In this document: in pieces, positions 8,276-17,350 of the stretch
How the letters are laid out: each line of letters starts with the position of its first letter
How positions within the stretch are numbered: the stretch's first letter is position 1
Assembly (NCBI RefSeq): GCF_020216025.1
Contig: NZ_JAIWNC010000003.1
Coordinates: forward strand, 124,001 to 188,000
Direction of reading: 5' to 3'
From: Jidongwangia harbinensis
GTDB lineage: Bacteria; Actinomycetota; Actinomycetes; Mycobacteriales; Micromonosporaceae
Length of the DNA: 64,000 bases
The notes under the pieces: model-generated
The model's database searches: none
Told to the model about the DNA's origin: nothing
What the model saw: the letters and a program-made list of their open reading frames with translations, nothing else
Program-made: the position numbers and the translations under genes

Positions 8276-10960
8276 TCAGTGATCGGCGCCGTTCCAGTCG
8301 CGGCCGTGCCCGACCGACACCTCGAGCGGCACGGACAGCGGGTAGGCCCCGCCCATCTCGCGGCGGACCAGTTCCTCCAGCGCCTCGCGTTCCTCCGCGG
8401 CGACCTCGAACACCAGCTCGTCGTGCACCTGCAGCAGCATCCGGGAGCGCAGGCCCGAGTCGCGCAGCGCCTCGTCGACGCGCAGCATGGCGACCTTGAT
8501 GATGTCGGCGGCCGACCCTTGGATCGGGGCGTTGAGTGCCATCCGCTCGGCCATCTCGCGGCGCTGCCGGTTGTCGCTGGACAGGTCCGGCAGGTAGCGC
8601 CGGCGGCCCAGGATGGTGGCGGTGTAGCCGTCCTGCACCGCCCGCCGCACCACCACCTGCAGGTAGTCGCGGACCCCGCCGAAGCGCTCGAAGTATTCCT
8701 CCATCAGCCCGCGCGCCTCCTCGGTGGAGATGCCGAGCTGGTTGGACAGGCCGAACGCGCTGAGTCCGTACGCCAGGCCGTAGTTCATCGCCTTGATCTT
8801 GCGGCGCTGGTCGGGCACGACGTCCTCGACCGGCACGTGGAACACCGACGAGGCGGTGGCGGCGTGGAAGTCGGCGCCGGAGTTGAACGCGGCGATCAGC
8901 GCGTCGTCGCCGGAGAGGTGCGCCATGATGCGCATCTCGATCTGGCTGTAGTCGGCGGTCATCAGCAGGTCGTAGCCGCCGCCGACGATGAACGCGCGGC
9001 GGATCCGCCGGCCCTCCTCGGTGCGGATCGGGATGTTCTGCAGATTGGGCTCGGTGGACGACAGCCGGCCGGTGGCGGCCACCGTCTGGTTGAACGTGGT
9101 GTGGATGCGCCCGTCGTCGGAGACGGACTTGAGCAGGCCGTCCACGGTGGACTTCAGCCGGGCCACGTCGCGGTGCCGCAGCAGGTGCGCCAGCAGCGGG
9201 TCGCCGGTCTGCGCGAACAGGCTCTGCAGCGCGTCGGCGTCGGTGGTGTAGCCGGACTTGATCTTCTTGGTCTTGGGCAGGTTGCGCTCGGTGAACAGGA
9301 TCTCCTGCAACTGCTTGGGCGACCCGAGGTTGAACTCGCGGCCGACCACCTCGTGCGCGCTCTGCGCGGCCGCCTTCACCTCCGCGGCGAAGTGCGCCTC
9401 CAGCTCGGACAGGTAGTCGGTGTCGGCGGCGATGCCGATCGCCTCCATGGCGCCCAGCACCACCGACAGCGGCTGCTCCACCTCCATCAGCAGGCGCTGC
9501 GAGGCGCCGTCGTCTCGGGACAGCTCCTCGGTCAGCGTGTCGGCCAGATCCAGCGTGGCGCGGGCCCGCAGCATGACGTTCTGCTCCGCCACGCCCTCGT
9601 CGCCCAGCCCGTCCAGGGTGAGCTGACCGTCGTCCGGGGTGTCCACCCGCAGCTCGCGCTTGAGGTAGCGCAGCGCCAGGTCGGTCAGGTCGTACGCCCG
9701 CTGGTCGGGCTTCGCCAGGTAGGCCGCGAGGGCGGTGTCGACCCGGACCCCGGCCAGCGACCAGCCGTGCGCCCGGAACGCCAGCATCGCCGGCTTGGCG
9801 TCGTGGATCACCTTGGGCCGGGCCGGCTCGGCCAGCCAGGCGGCCACCGCGCGCTCGTCGTTCTCGTCCAGCGTGGCCGGGTCGAACCAGGCGGCGGGAC
9901 CGTCGCCGGTGGCCACCGCGACGCCGGTCAGCTCGCCGGTGCCGCGGCCGAACCGCCCGGTCACCGCGACGCCGACCGGAGCGGCCCCGGCGTGTTCCCG
10001 CAGCCACCCGGCGACCTGGCCGGCGCCCAGCACGCTGCCGGACAGGTCGAAGCCGGACTCGGCCTCGGGCTCCACCGCGTCCAGATAGGAATACAACCGC
10101 TCGCGCAGCACCCGGAACTCCAGCGCGTCGAACACCTGGTGCACGGCCTCGCGGTCCCAGCCCTGCCACTTCACGTCGGCCGGGGCGAGCGGCAGCTCCA
10201 GGTCGGTGACCAGCGCGTTGAGGTCGTAGTTGCGGAGCACGTCGGCCAGGTGGGCGCGCAGGTTCTCGCCGGCCTTGCCCTTGATCTTGTCAACGTTCGC
10301 CACGATGCCGTCGAGGCCGCCGTACTCCTTGATCCATTTGGCCGCGGTCTTGTCGCCGACACCGGGCACGCCGATCAGGTTGTCGCTGGTCTCGCCGACC
10401 AGCGCGGCCTTGTCGCGGTAGCGCTCCGGGGGGACGAAGTACTTCGCCTCGATGGCGGCCGGGGTCATCCGCCACACCTCGGAGACGCCGCGCACCGGAT
10501 AGAGGATCGTGACGTGCTCGCCGGCGAGCTGGAAGGCGTCCCGGTCGCCGGTCGAGATGATCACTTCCATGCCCTGGTCGCGGGCCTGGCAGGAGAGCGT
10601 GGCGATGACGTCGTCCGCCTCGTAGCCGGGCTTCTCCACCACCGGGATGCGCAGCGCCTCCAGCACCTCCTTGATCAGGCTGACCTGACCCTGGAACGGC
10701 TGCGGTGTCTCCGAGCGGCCCGCCTTGTACTCCGCGTACTTGTCGGTGCGGAAGGAGTGCCGGGAGACGTCGAAGGCCACCACGATGTGCGTCGGCTGCT
10801 CGTCGCGCAACATGTTGATCAGCATCGAGGTGAAACCGAAGACCGCGTTGGTGGGCTGCCCGGTCTGCGTGGAGAAGTTCTCCACCGGCAGGGCGAAGAA
10901 CGCCCGGTACGCCAGGGAGTGTCCGTCGAGAAGCAGTAGTCGGGGCGCGTCGTTGCTCAC
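8276..10960 (-). CDS. polA: DNA polymerase I
   Basis: Fills gaps and removes RNA primers during replication and repair. The 894-residue protein has an N-terminal 5' nuclease domain (about 1-300, GVPGVGDKTA helix-hairpin-helix near 190), a central 3'-5' exonuclease-like domain, and the polymerase domain with motif A DYSQIEMRIMAHLSGD, motif B RRKIKAMNYGLAYG and motif C VHDELVFEV. The central domain lacks the acidic DxE metal-binding residues of active proofreading exonucleases, as is usual in actinobacteria, so proofreading is probably absent. Start is GTG 10960 with a -10 element 8 nt upstream. Confidence 0.97.
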   Translation of the reverse strand: MSNDAPRLLLLDGHSLAYRAFFALPVENFSTQTGQPTNAVFGFTSMLINMLRDEQPTHIVVAFDVSRHSFRTDKYAEYKAGRSETPQPFQGQVSLIKEVLEALRIPVVEKPGYEADDVIATLSCQARDQGMEVIISTGDRDAFQLAGEHVTILYPVRGVSEVWRMTPAAIEAKYFVPPERYRDKAALVGETSDNLIGVPGVGDKTAAKWIKEYGGLDGIVANVDKIKGKAGENLRAHLADVLRNYDLNALVTDLELPLAPADVKWQGWDREAVHQVFDALEFRVLRERLYSYLDAVEPEAESGFDLSGSVLGAGQVAGWLREHAGAAPVGVAVTGRFGRGTGELTGVAVATGDGPAAWFDPATLDENDERAVAAWLAEPARPKVIHDAKPAMLAFRAHGWSLAGVRVDTALAAYLAKPDQRAYDLTDLALRYLKRELRVDTPDDGQLTLDGLGDEGVAEQNVMLRARATLDLADTLTEELSRDDGASQRLLMEVEQPLSVVLGAMEAIGIAADTDYLSELEAHFAAEVKAAAQSAHEVVGREFNLGSPKQLQEILFTERNLPKTKKIKSGYTTDADALQSLFAQTGDPLLAHLLRHRDVARLKSTVDGLLKSVSDDGRIHTTFNQTVAATGRLSSTEPNLQNIPIRTEEGRRIRRAFIVGGGYDLLMTADYSQIEMRIMAHLSGDDALIAAFNSGADFHAATASSVFHVPVEDVVPDQRRKIKAMNYGLAYGLSAFGLSNQLGISTEEARGLMEEYFERFGGVRDYLQVVVRRAVQDGYTATILGRRRYLPDLSSDNRQRREMAERMALNAPIQGSAADIIKVAMLRVDEALRDSGLRSRMLLQVHDELVFEVAAEEREALEELVRREMGGAYPLSVPLEVSVGHGRDWNGADH

Positions 10961-10968
10961 GGGGGACG

Positions 10969-10974
10969 ACTCTA
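10969..10974 (-). promoter_or_regulatory. polA -10 element
   Basis: Minus-strand TAGAGT ends 8 nt before the polA GTG, implying a leaderless or nearly leaderless transcript. No clear -35. Confidence 0.4.
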
Positions 10975-10998
10975 GTCGCCGGGTACGACAGAAAAGCC

Positions 10999-11028
10999 GA
11001 GGGCGGCCGTGGTGACACGGCCGCCCTC
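10999..11028 (-). terminator. Hairpin terminator after the liv operon
   Basis: A perfect 13-bp stem (10999-11011 with 11016-11028) around a 4-nt loop, 12 bp beyond the livF stop. On the minus strand it is followed by a short T-rich stretch (CTTTTCT). It ends the branched-chain amino-acid operon before polA. Confidence 0.9.
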
Positions 11029-11039
11029 GAAAGAGACGG

Positions 11040-11747
11040 TCAGGCGACGCCCAGGTACGCCTCTTTGACCGCGGGGTCGTGCAGCAACTCCTGGCCGGTG
11101 CCCTCCTTGACGATCCGGCCGGTCTCCAGCACGTAGCCCCGGTGTGCCCGGGACAGTGCCTGCTGCGCGTTCTGCTCCACCAGCAGCACCGTGGTGCCCT
11201 GCTGGTTGATCTCCGTGATGATGTCGAAGATCTGCCGGATCACCATCGGGGCCAGACCCATCGACGGCTCGTCCAGCAGCAGCAGCTTCGGCCGGCTCAT
11301 CAGGGCCCGGCCGACCGCGAGCATCTGCTGCTCGCCGCCGGACATCGTGCCGCCGGCCTGCTTCCGGCGCTCGGCCAGCCGCGGGAAGAGACCGAACACC
11401 CGATCCAGGTCCGCCGCGATGCCCGCGGAGTCCTTACGGGTGTACGCGCCCATGTCCAGATTCTCCAGCACCGTCATGCCGGGGAAGATCCCCCGGCCCT
11501 CCGGCGACTGGCAGATACCCAGGGGCACCCGCAGGTCGGCCCGCATGGTGCTGATGTCCTGGCCGTTGAACAGGATCCGGCCGGACGACAGCGCGTTGAG
11601 CCCGGAGATGGCCCGCATGGTGGTGGTCTTGCCGGCGCCGTTCGCGCCGATCAGCGCCACCACCTCGCCCTCGTCGACCCGCAACGTGAGGCCGTGCAGC
11701 GCCTCGATGCGGCCGTACCGCACGGTGATGTTGTCGAGCTCAAGCAT
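11040..11747 (-). CDS. livF: Branched-chain amino-acid ABC transporter ATP-binding protein
   Basis: One of the two cytoplasmic ATPases that power uptake. The 235-residue length and order at the end of the operon match LivF. Visible motifs are Walker A GANGAGKTT (about 34-42), the signature MSGGEQQML, Walker B LLLLDEPSMGLAP and the switch His region VLLVEQNA. It overlaps livG by 8 bp, so translation is coupled. Confidence 0.95.
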   Translation of the reverse strand: MLELDNITVRYGRIEALHGLTLRVDEGEVVALIGANGAGKTTTMRAISGLNALSSGRILFNGQDISTMRADLRVPLGICQSPEGRGIFPGMTVLENLDMGAYTRKDSAGIAADLDRVFGLFPRLAERRKQAGGTMSGGEQQMLAVGRALMSRPKLLLLDEPSMGLAPMVIRQIFDIITEINQQGTTVLLVEQNAQQALSRAHRGYVLETGRIVKEGTGQELLHDPAVKEAYLGVA

Positions 11748-12636
11748 CAGCGGACTCCCCCAGGTAGGCGGCGATCACCTTCGGGTTCTCCCGCACCTCG
11801 GCCGGCGAGCCCTCGGCGATCTTCTTGCCGAACTCGAGCACCACGATGCGGTCGGTGACGCCCATGACGAGCCGCATGTCGTGCTCGATCAGCAGCACCG
11901 TGTATCCCATGTCCCGGACCTGCTTGATGAGCTGCATCAGCTCTTCCTTCTCGGCCGGGTTGAAGCCCGCCGCGGGCTCGTCCAGGCACAACAGCTTCGG
12001 CTCGGTGGCCAGTGCCCGGGCGATCTCGAGACGGCGCTGGTCGCCGTACGGAAGGTTGCGGGCCAGGTCGTTGGCCCGCTGCTCGATGCCGACGAAGCGG
12101 AGCAGGTCGAGCGACTTGCGCTCGCCGGCCCGCTCCTCCAGCGTGTGCCGGGACAGACCGAAGATCTTCGCCGACGTACGCCGGATCTGCTGGATCGTGC
12201 GGATCAGGCCGTTGTCCGAGTTCACCACCGGCAGTTCCTCCGGCTTGACCCGCTTACGGTACAGCCGGAACAGGGCACCCACGACACTGGTGTAGTGCCG
12301 TGAGTCGGTGCCCACCATGACGTTCTCCAGCGCCGTCATCTCCGGGAACAACCGGATGTTCTGGAACGTACGCGCCACACCCATCCGGTTGATCTGGTGC
12401 GGCTTGCGCCCGGTGATCCGCTGGCTGTCGAACGTCACCGCGCCCGACGTCGGCTTGTACACCCCGGTCATGACGTTGAAGCAGGTCGTCTTGCCGGCAC
12501 CGTTCGGGCCGATCAGGCCCAGGATCTCGCCCTTGTAGAGCTGGAAGCTGACGTCGTTGAGCGCCACCACGCCGCCGAACCGCAACGTCACGTGGTCGAC
12601 GTCCAGCAGCACCTCGCGTCCGGTCGGATCAGACAC
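11740..12636 (-). CDS. livG: Branched-chain amino-acid ABC transporter ATP-binding protein
   Basis: The second ATPase of the Liv complex, 298 residues. Walker A is GPNGAGKTT, the signature region is [16 protein letters not shown] (the Y-G-D-Q form typical of LivG), and Walker B is [13 protein letters not shown]. About 45 residues between Walker A and the signature are longer than in E. coli LivG. The 8-bp overlaps on both sides place it in the middle of one operon. Confidence 0.95.
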   Translation of the reverse strand: MSDPTGREVLLDVDHVTLRFGGVVALNDVSFQLYKGEILGLIGPNGAGKTTCFNVMTGVYKPTSGAVTFDSQRITGRKPHQINRMGVARTFQNIRLFPEMTALENVMVGTDSRHYTSVVGALFRLYRKRVKPEELPVVNSDNGLIRTIQQIRRTSAKIFGLSRHTLEERAGERKSLDLLRFVGIEQRANDLARNLPYGDQRRLEIARALATEPKLLCLDEPAAGFNPAEKEELMQLIKQVRDMGYTVLLIEHDMRLVMGVTDRIVVLEFGKKIAEGSPAEVRENPKVIAAYLGESADA

Positions 12637-13780
12637 CGGGAGCCACCTCCTCCTGACGGTCCTTCAACTCTCGGGCCCGCCGCCGGCTCGGGATCAGTCC
12701 CTGCGGGCGCAGGAGCATGACCAGCACCAGGGCCAGACCGAACACCAGGAACCGCCACTCGTTGAAGTCGCGGAACCGCTCCGGCAGGTACGCCAGCAGG
12801 AACGCGCCGAGCGCCACGCCGGCCATGTTGCCCGACCCGCCGACCACCACCATGGCGACGAACAGGATGGACAGCTGCGCGTTGAACTGCTCGGGCTCGA
12901 TGAACCCGCCCCGGCTGGCGAACAGGAAGCCGGACAGCCCGCCGAGGGCCGCGCCGATGGCGAACGCCCACAGCTTGAACTTGAACGGGTAGACGCCCAT
13001 CACGGCCGCCGCGTCCTCGTCCTCACGCACCGCCAGCCAGGCCCGGCCGACCCGGCTGTTCTCCAACCGCCGCACCCCGAACACCACGAGCAGCACGACG
13101 GTCAGCGCCAGCCAGTACCAGGGCTTGACGTCGATCAGGCCGAACACGGTGTTGTCGGGCGAAGGGGCACCCTGCGGCCCGGGGATCGCCGCGACACCGG
13201 ACGGCCCGCCGGACCAGCTCGGCGAGTTCCGGACCACGATCCGGATGATCTCGCCGAAGCCCAGCGTCACGATGGCCAGGTAGTCACCGCGCAGGCGCAG
13301 CGTCGGCCAGCCCAGCAGCACACCCGAGATCATCGCGATGGCCAGCGCGATCGGAATACATACCGCCCAGGTCACCGCCCAGTCCTCGGACAGGTTGAAC
13401 CGGTTCTGCAGCGCCGCGACCACCGGCGACTGCCGGGACCCGAACAGCGCCACGCTGTACGCACCGACCGCGAAGAAGCCGACGTACCCCAGGTCGAGCA
13501 GGCCGGCCAGGCCGATGACCACGTTCAGGCCAATCGCGATCAACACATAGATGGCGCAGGTGAAGAGCACACCGGCCCAGTTGTTGCCACCGTCGATCGA
13601 GTCGGTGCGCAGCCAGACCAGGCCCGGGATGCCGAGCAGCGGCAGGTAGTAGAGGAAGACCACGAACGCCAGGAAGGCGGCGTACCGCTGCCACTTCGGC
13701 AGCGCCCGGAACCGGGAACCGACTCCGCCGGTGAGGTCGCGGATCCGGTCGAGGGGGTTGTTGCGAGTGACCTCGGTCAT
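12629..13780 (-). CDS. livM: Branched-chain amino-acid ABC transporter permease
   Basis: A 383-residue inner-membrane permease with about eight to ten hydrophobic helices. The LivM signature is clear in GLNVVIGLAGLLDLGYVGFFAVGAYSVAL and in LRLRGDYLAIVTLGFGEIIRI. Its ~60-residue N-terminal extension before the first conserved helices is common in actinobacteria. It pairs with LivH to make the channel and overlaps livH by 4 bp and livG by 8 bp. Confidence 0.95.
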   Translation of the reverse strand: MTEVTRNNPLDRIRDLTGGVGSRFRALPKWQRYAAFLAFVVFLYYLPLLGIPGLVWLRTDSIDGGNNWAGVLFTCAIYVLIAIGLNVVIGLAGLLDLGYVGFFAVGAYSVALFGSRQSPVVAALQNRFNLSEDWAVTWAVCIPIALAIAMISGVLLGWPTLRLRGDYLAIVTLGFGEIIRIVVRNSPSWSGGPSGVAAIPGPQGAPSPDNTVFGLIDVKPWYWLALTVVLLVVFGVRRLENSRVGRAWLAVREDEDAAAVMGVYPFKFKLWAFAIGAALGGLSGFLFASRGGFIEPEQFNAQLSILFVAMVVVGGSGNMAGVALGAFLLAYLPERFRDFNEWRFLVFGLALVLVMLLRPQGLIPSRRRARELKDRQEEVAPGV

Positions 13781-14718
13781 GCGCGTGCCCTCCCCAACGA
13801 CTCGCCGAGCAGGCCGGTCGGCCGGAACAGCAGGACGACCACGAGCACCACGAACGCCGCGACGTCCTCCCAGTTGGAGGAGGTCAGCGTCGCCGCGTAC
13901 ACCTCGACCACACCGAGCAGCAGGCCGCCCAGCAGCGCGCCGCGCAGGTTGCCGATGCCGCCGAGTACGGCCGCGGTGAACGCCTTCAGGCCGAGCAGGA
14001 AGCCCACGTTGAACCGGGTGTTGCCGTACCGGATCGCGTACAGCAGCGCGGCGGCCCCCGCCAGAAGACCACCGAGCAGGAAGATCAGCATGATCACCCG
14101 GTCCTTGTTGACGCCCATCAGCGCCGCGGTGTCCGGATTCTGGGCCACCGCCCGCACCCCCCGGCCGTACCGGGTGCGGTTGATGAACTGGTCCAGCGCG
14201 AACATCATCACGAGCGCTGCCACGACCGTGAGCAGCTGGGTGTTCGTCACCCCGGTGTTGCCGATGGTGAAGAGCACCTCCTGCGGCAGGATCGTCGGCA
14301 TACCGACGATCAGCCGCCCCTGCCAGAGGCCGAACGCCTCGGACAGCACCAGCGACAGACCGATCGCGGTGATCAGGAAGATCAGCGGTGGGGCGTTCAT
14401 CTCCCGCAGCCGCTTGTACGCGATCCGTTCCACCGCCACCGCCGTCGCACCGGACGCCAGCGCACCGCCCACGAGGCCGGCCACCAGGAAGACCAGCATC
14501 AGCCCGAAACCGGGATTGTCCGTCGCACCCAACATCGACCAGGTACCCAGGACGGCGAACGTGCCGACCATGAAGACCTCGGAATGGGCAAAGTTGATCA
14601 ACTTCAGAACGCCATAGACCAGCGTGTAGCCGAGCGCGACGAGGGCATAGATCGAGCCCTTCGCCAAACCGTCCACCGTGTGCTGGCCCAGGTGCCCGAA
14701 GAGTTCGTCGAAGTTCAC
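13777..14718 (-). CDS. livH: Branched-chain amino-acid ABC transporter permease
   Basis: The partner permease, 313 residues with about eight membrane helices. The conserved GSIYALVALGYTLVYGVLKLINFAHSE near the N-terminus is diagnostic. I chose GTG 14718 because GGAG lies 8 nt upstream, whereas the longer frame to 14874 reads through the livK-livH hairpin and encodes Ser/Arg-rich nonsense. Cotranscribed with livM. Confidence 0.95.
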   Translation of the reverse strand: MNFDELFGHLGQHTVDGLAKGSIYALVALGYTLVYGVLKLINFAHSEVFMVGTFAVLGTWSMLGATDNPGFGLMLVFLVAGLVGGALASGATAVAVERIAYKRLREMNAPPLIFLITAIGLSLVLSEAFGLWQGRLIVGMPTILPQEVLFTIGNTGVTNTQLLTVVAALVMMFALDQFINRTRYGRGVRAVAQNPDTAALMGVNKDRVIMLIFLLGGLLAGAAALLYAIRYGNTRFNVGFLLGLKAFTAAVLGGIGNLRGALLGGLLLGVVEVYAATLTSSNWEDVAAFVVLVVVLLFRPTGLLGESLGRARA

Positions 14719-14740
14719 CAAAACTCCTTCTGCACCAGAC

Positions 14741-14769
14741 GCGGCCGGAGGTATGACACCTCCGGCCGC
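14741..14769 (-). terminator. Intercistronic hairpin between livK and livH
   Basis: A perfect 12-bp GC-rich stem (14741-14752 with 14758-14769) with a 5-nt loop lies just after the livK stop (14786) and 22 bp before the livH start. It has no U-tract. Its position suggests partial termination or 3'-end protection, keeping the binding protein more abundant than the permease. Confidence 0.7.
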
Positions 14770-14785
14770 ATCACCGCACCTCGGC

Positions 14786-15943
14786 TCAGCTGAGCTTGAT
14801 CTCCTGCTGAGGCTCGAACTCCGTACCCTTGATCTGGTACGACCAGACGACGACCTTGGACTTGTCGACGTCACCGGTCTCGTCGAACTTCAGGTACTTC
14901 GACACGCCCTGCTTGTCGTACGCGTCCACCCACGCCAGCAGGTCGGCACGGGTCTTCTTGCCCGCCTTGTAACCCTCGAGCAGGACGGTCGCCGCGTCGT
15001 AGCCCTCGGCGCCGTAGGAACCCGGAGCGTTGCCGTACTCCTTCTGGAAGTCGGCGGAGAAGGTGCCACCGGCCTCGGCGGCCGGCAGACACGGGCAGGT
15101 CACGATCGCACCGTTGGCGGCTTCGCCGGCACCCTTCGGGAACGCCGGGTCGTACAGGCCGTCGAAGCCCAGGAACTTGGCCGTCACGCCGCCCGCACGG
15201 GCCTGCTTGAGCAGCGGCGCCGCCTCGTTGGTGTAGCCGCCGTACGCGATCACGTCCGGCTTGGCCGACTTCATCTTCGAGATGGTGGCGTCGAAGTTCG
15301 TCTGGTCCTTCTGGACCTTGTCGGACCCGACGACGGTCGCGCCGAGGCCCTTCTTGACCTCGTCGATGATGCCCAGGCCGTACGGAGTGCCGTCGTCGAT
15401 GACGAAGACCTTCTGGGCCTTGAACACGTTCTTGATGTACCCCACCGCGGCGGTGCCCTGCGTGGCGTCGTTGCCGACGACCCGGTGGAACGACTTGTTG
15501 CCGCCCGCGGTCAGCTCGGTCGCGGTCGCCGACGGGGCGACCATCACGAGGCCGGCCGCCTCGTAGATCGGCATCGTGGCCTTCGACTCGCCGGAGAAGT
15601 GACCACCGATCACCGAGGTGAAGGACTGGTCCTGCGCCACCTGGTTCGCGATCGGGGTGGCCTGCTGCGGCTCACCCGTGGTGTCGAACTCCTGCATGGT
15701 CACCTGGCAGTCCGCGTTCGCGGCGTTGTGCTGCTTCACCGCCAGCTTGGCGGCGTTCAGCGACGGGATCACCAGGCCCGCGTTCGGGCCGGTGAAGGCA
15801 CCGAAGATCGCGATCTTGCCACCACAGTCGGAAGCGTTCGAGTTGTCGGTGCCGCCACCCCCGGAGTCCTGGCAGCCCGCCGCCGCGAAGAGCGCGGCAG
15901 CCAGACCCACAGCACCGAGGACCCGTGCATAGTTTCGCCTCAA
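14786..15943 (-). CDS. livK: Branched-chain amino-acid ABC transporter substrate-binding lipoprotein
   Basis: The 385-residue extracytoplasmic receptor that captures leucine/isoleucine/valine or related ligands. A lipoprotein signal peptide is visible (twin Arg then ALFAAAGC, cysteine at residue 24), so it is anchored outside the membrane. The body is a type I periplasmic-binding fold (IAIFGAFTGPNAG, VIGGHFSGESKATMPIYEAAGLVMVAPSATATEL). The frame begins with TTG at 15943, preceded by AAAGG about 11 nt upstream. No better in-frame ATG/GTG precedes the signal peptide. The 243 bp upstream (15944-16186) should hold the operon promoter. Confidence 0.94.
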   Translation of the reverse strand: MRRNYARVLGAVGLAAALFAAAGCQDSGGGGTDNSNASDCGGKIAIFGAFTGPNAGLVIPSLNAAKLAVKQHNAANADCQVTMQEFDTTGEPQQATPIANQVAQDQSFTSVIGGHFSGESKATMPIYEAAGLVMVAPSATATELTAGGNKSFHRVVGNDATQGTAAVGYIKNVFKAQKVFVIDDGTPYGLGIIDEVKKGLGATVVGSDKVQKDQTNFDATISKMKSAKPDVIAYGGYTNEAAPLLKQARAGGVTAKFLGFDGLYDPAFPKGAGEAANGAIVTCPCLPAAEAGGTFSADFQKEYGNAPGSYGAEGYDAATVLLEGYKAGKKTRADLLAWVDAYDKQGVSKYLKFDETGDVDKSKVVVWSYQIKGTEFEPQQEIKLS

Positions 15944-16186
15944 GGCTTATGACCTTTCATCCAGGTGCAGGGTGCGGCGCCCCGGACAGAGGCACACCAC
16001 GTGTCCGTTGCCGTCTCCGTCGTGTCCGAACCGCAAAACCTGCGTACTGCTCGTGATGGCGCAGCGTACTTGGCCGAGAATTGCTGCCGTAACCCGTGGC
16101 ACGCACGCTTGCCAAACCGTTACGAAGCGCTGCTCGAAAGTCTGAGGGAAATCCGCCACCCGGTCAGGGTAGGAACGCTCCCCGCG

Positions 16187-17350
16187 TTACCCGGGCGTTT
16201 CCGCCGTGTAAATCCGCCCAGCTTCGGAGTCATCGGATACAAGGAGCAGACGGCTCCCATCACCGGAAACCGCCACAGAGGTCTCGGCCCGGGCGGCCAT
16301 CGGAGCGGGCAGCGCCACCGGGCGCCAGTTCCGCCCGCCGTCCGCCGAGTCCCACAGCGCGTAGGCGTCACCGTCTGACGTCACGCAGAACAGCCGATCA
16401 CCCTGCGCGACGAGCGAGCGTACGCCGGAGAACGCGGTGGGCCGGACCGAACCGAACGTCCCCACCTGCTCCCAGCCGCCCGCCGCCAGCCGCCACGCCC
16501 CGAACGACCCGCCGCGCAGCCCCACCGCCACCGGCGTGGTCCCGGCCATCGCGACCTGCTGCAGTTCCTCGTACGCCGGCGTCGGAGCGAGCGCCGCCAG
16601 CCGCTGCCAGGAGCGCCCGTCCGCCGACCGCCACCCCATCACGTCCCGGTCCACCCGGCCCTTGGCAAGCCAGCCGCCCACCACCAGCCAGCCGTCCGGC
16701 ACCGCCACCGCGTCGAACGCCCAGGTCTCCCCGGACGGGTCCGCCGCCAGCTGCGGTGCCCGCTCGATCAGCTCGAACTCCGAGGCGTCCGGAGACCGCC
16801 ACACCGCCGCCCCGCTCACCCGGTTGCCGGAGATCAGGAAACCTCGCGGCCCGGCGTCGAGCCGGGACACGTTCACCGCCTCCGACCCGCCGAACAGCAC
16901 GAACGGCGCAAGCACCTCGTGCAGCACGCCGTCGCCCGCGGCGTACCAGGAACTCGTCCGCGGGTTGCCGTGCGCGCCACCGACCTTCCCGCCCAGCGCG
17001 GCCATCCGGCCGGCCTGGCAGGCGACCGAGGACAGGACGTTCTGGCGACCGTAGTAGGAACGCGCATCGGTGCGCATCGGCGTCCACGCCGAGCCGTCGG
17101 TGCTCGACCACGCGGCCGGCGTCGTACCCCCGGCGGCGTCCCGCACCGCGCCCACGACGAACCAGCGCCCGTCGCACACCGCCGCGTCCCGCACCATCGC
17201 GGCGCCGGCCACGCCGGCCGGCGGCGGCAGCCGCAACTCCTGCCAGGCCATGCCCAACGGCGCCGGCGGCGGTGCCGGATCGTCCGCACAACCCGACACC
17301 AGGAGTACGGACCCGAGCAGCGCCGCGACCGCCCGCCGCACCCGGCTCAT
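16187..17350 (-). CDS. Putative lipoprotein with beta-propeller-like repeats
   Basis: A 387-residue protein with a lipoprotein signal peptide (AALLGSVLLVSGC, lipid-attached cysteine at residue 21). The mature part has repeated segments of the type W-x-S-x-D-G-x-x-W (AAWSSTDGSAWTPM, VMGWRSADGRSWQRL, ALWDSADGGRNWRPV), which resemble Asp-box/BNR propeller blades. No catalytic residues of sialidases are evident. It overlaps the ANTAR regulator upstream by 4 bp (17347-17350) and so is in its operon. The function is unknown, with surface sensing or scaffolding possible. Confidence 0.8.
   Translation of the reverse strand: MSRVRRAVAALLGSVLLVSGCADDPAPPPAPLGMAWQELRLPPPAGVAGAAMVRDAAVCDGRWFVVGAVRDAAGGTTPAAWSSTDGSAWTPMRTDARSYYGRQNVLSSVACQAGRMAALGGKVGGAHGNPRTSSWYAAGDGVLHEVLAPFVLFGGSEAVNVSRLDAGPRGFLISGNRVSGAAVWRSPDASEFELIERAPQLAADPSGETWAFDAVAVPDGWLVVGGWLAKGRVDRDVMGWRSADGRSWQRLAALAPTPAYEELQQVAMAGTTPVAVGLRGGSFGAWRLAAGGWEQVGTFGSVRPTAFSGVRSLVAQGDRLFCVTSDGDAYALWDSADGGRNWRPVALPAPMAARAETSVAVSGDGSRLLLVSDDSEAGRIYTAETPG

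Noticed and set aside
8279..10939. 886-codon plus-strand frame opposite polA
   Set aside because: Mirror frame of a highly conserved gene in very GC-rich DNA. Its translation is His/Arg/Val-rich with no domain. Similar long mirror frames at 34091-36910, 2835-6173 and 23980-25824 were rejected for the same reason.
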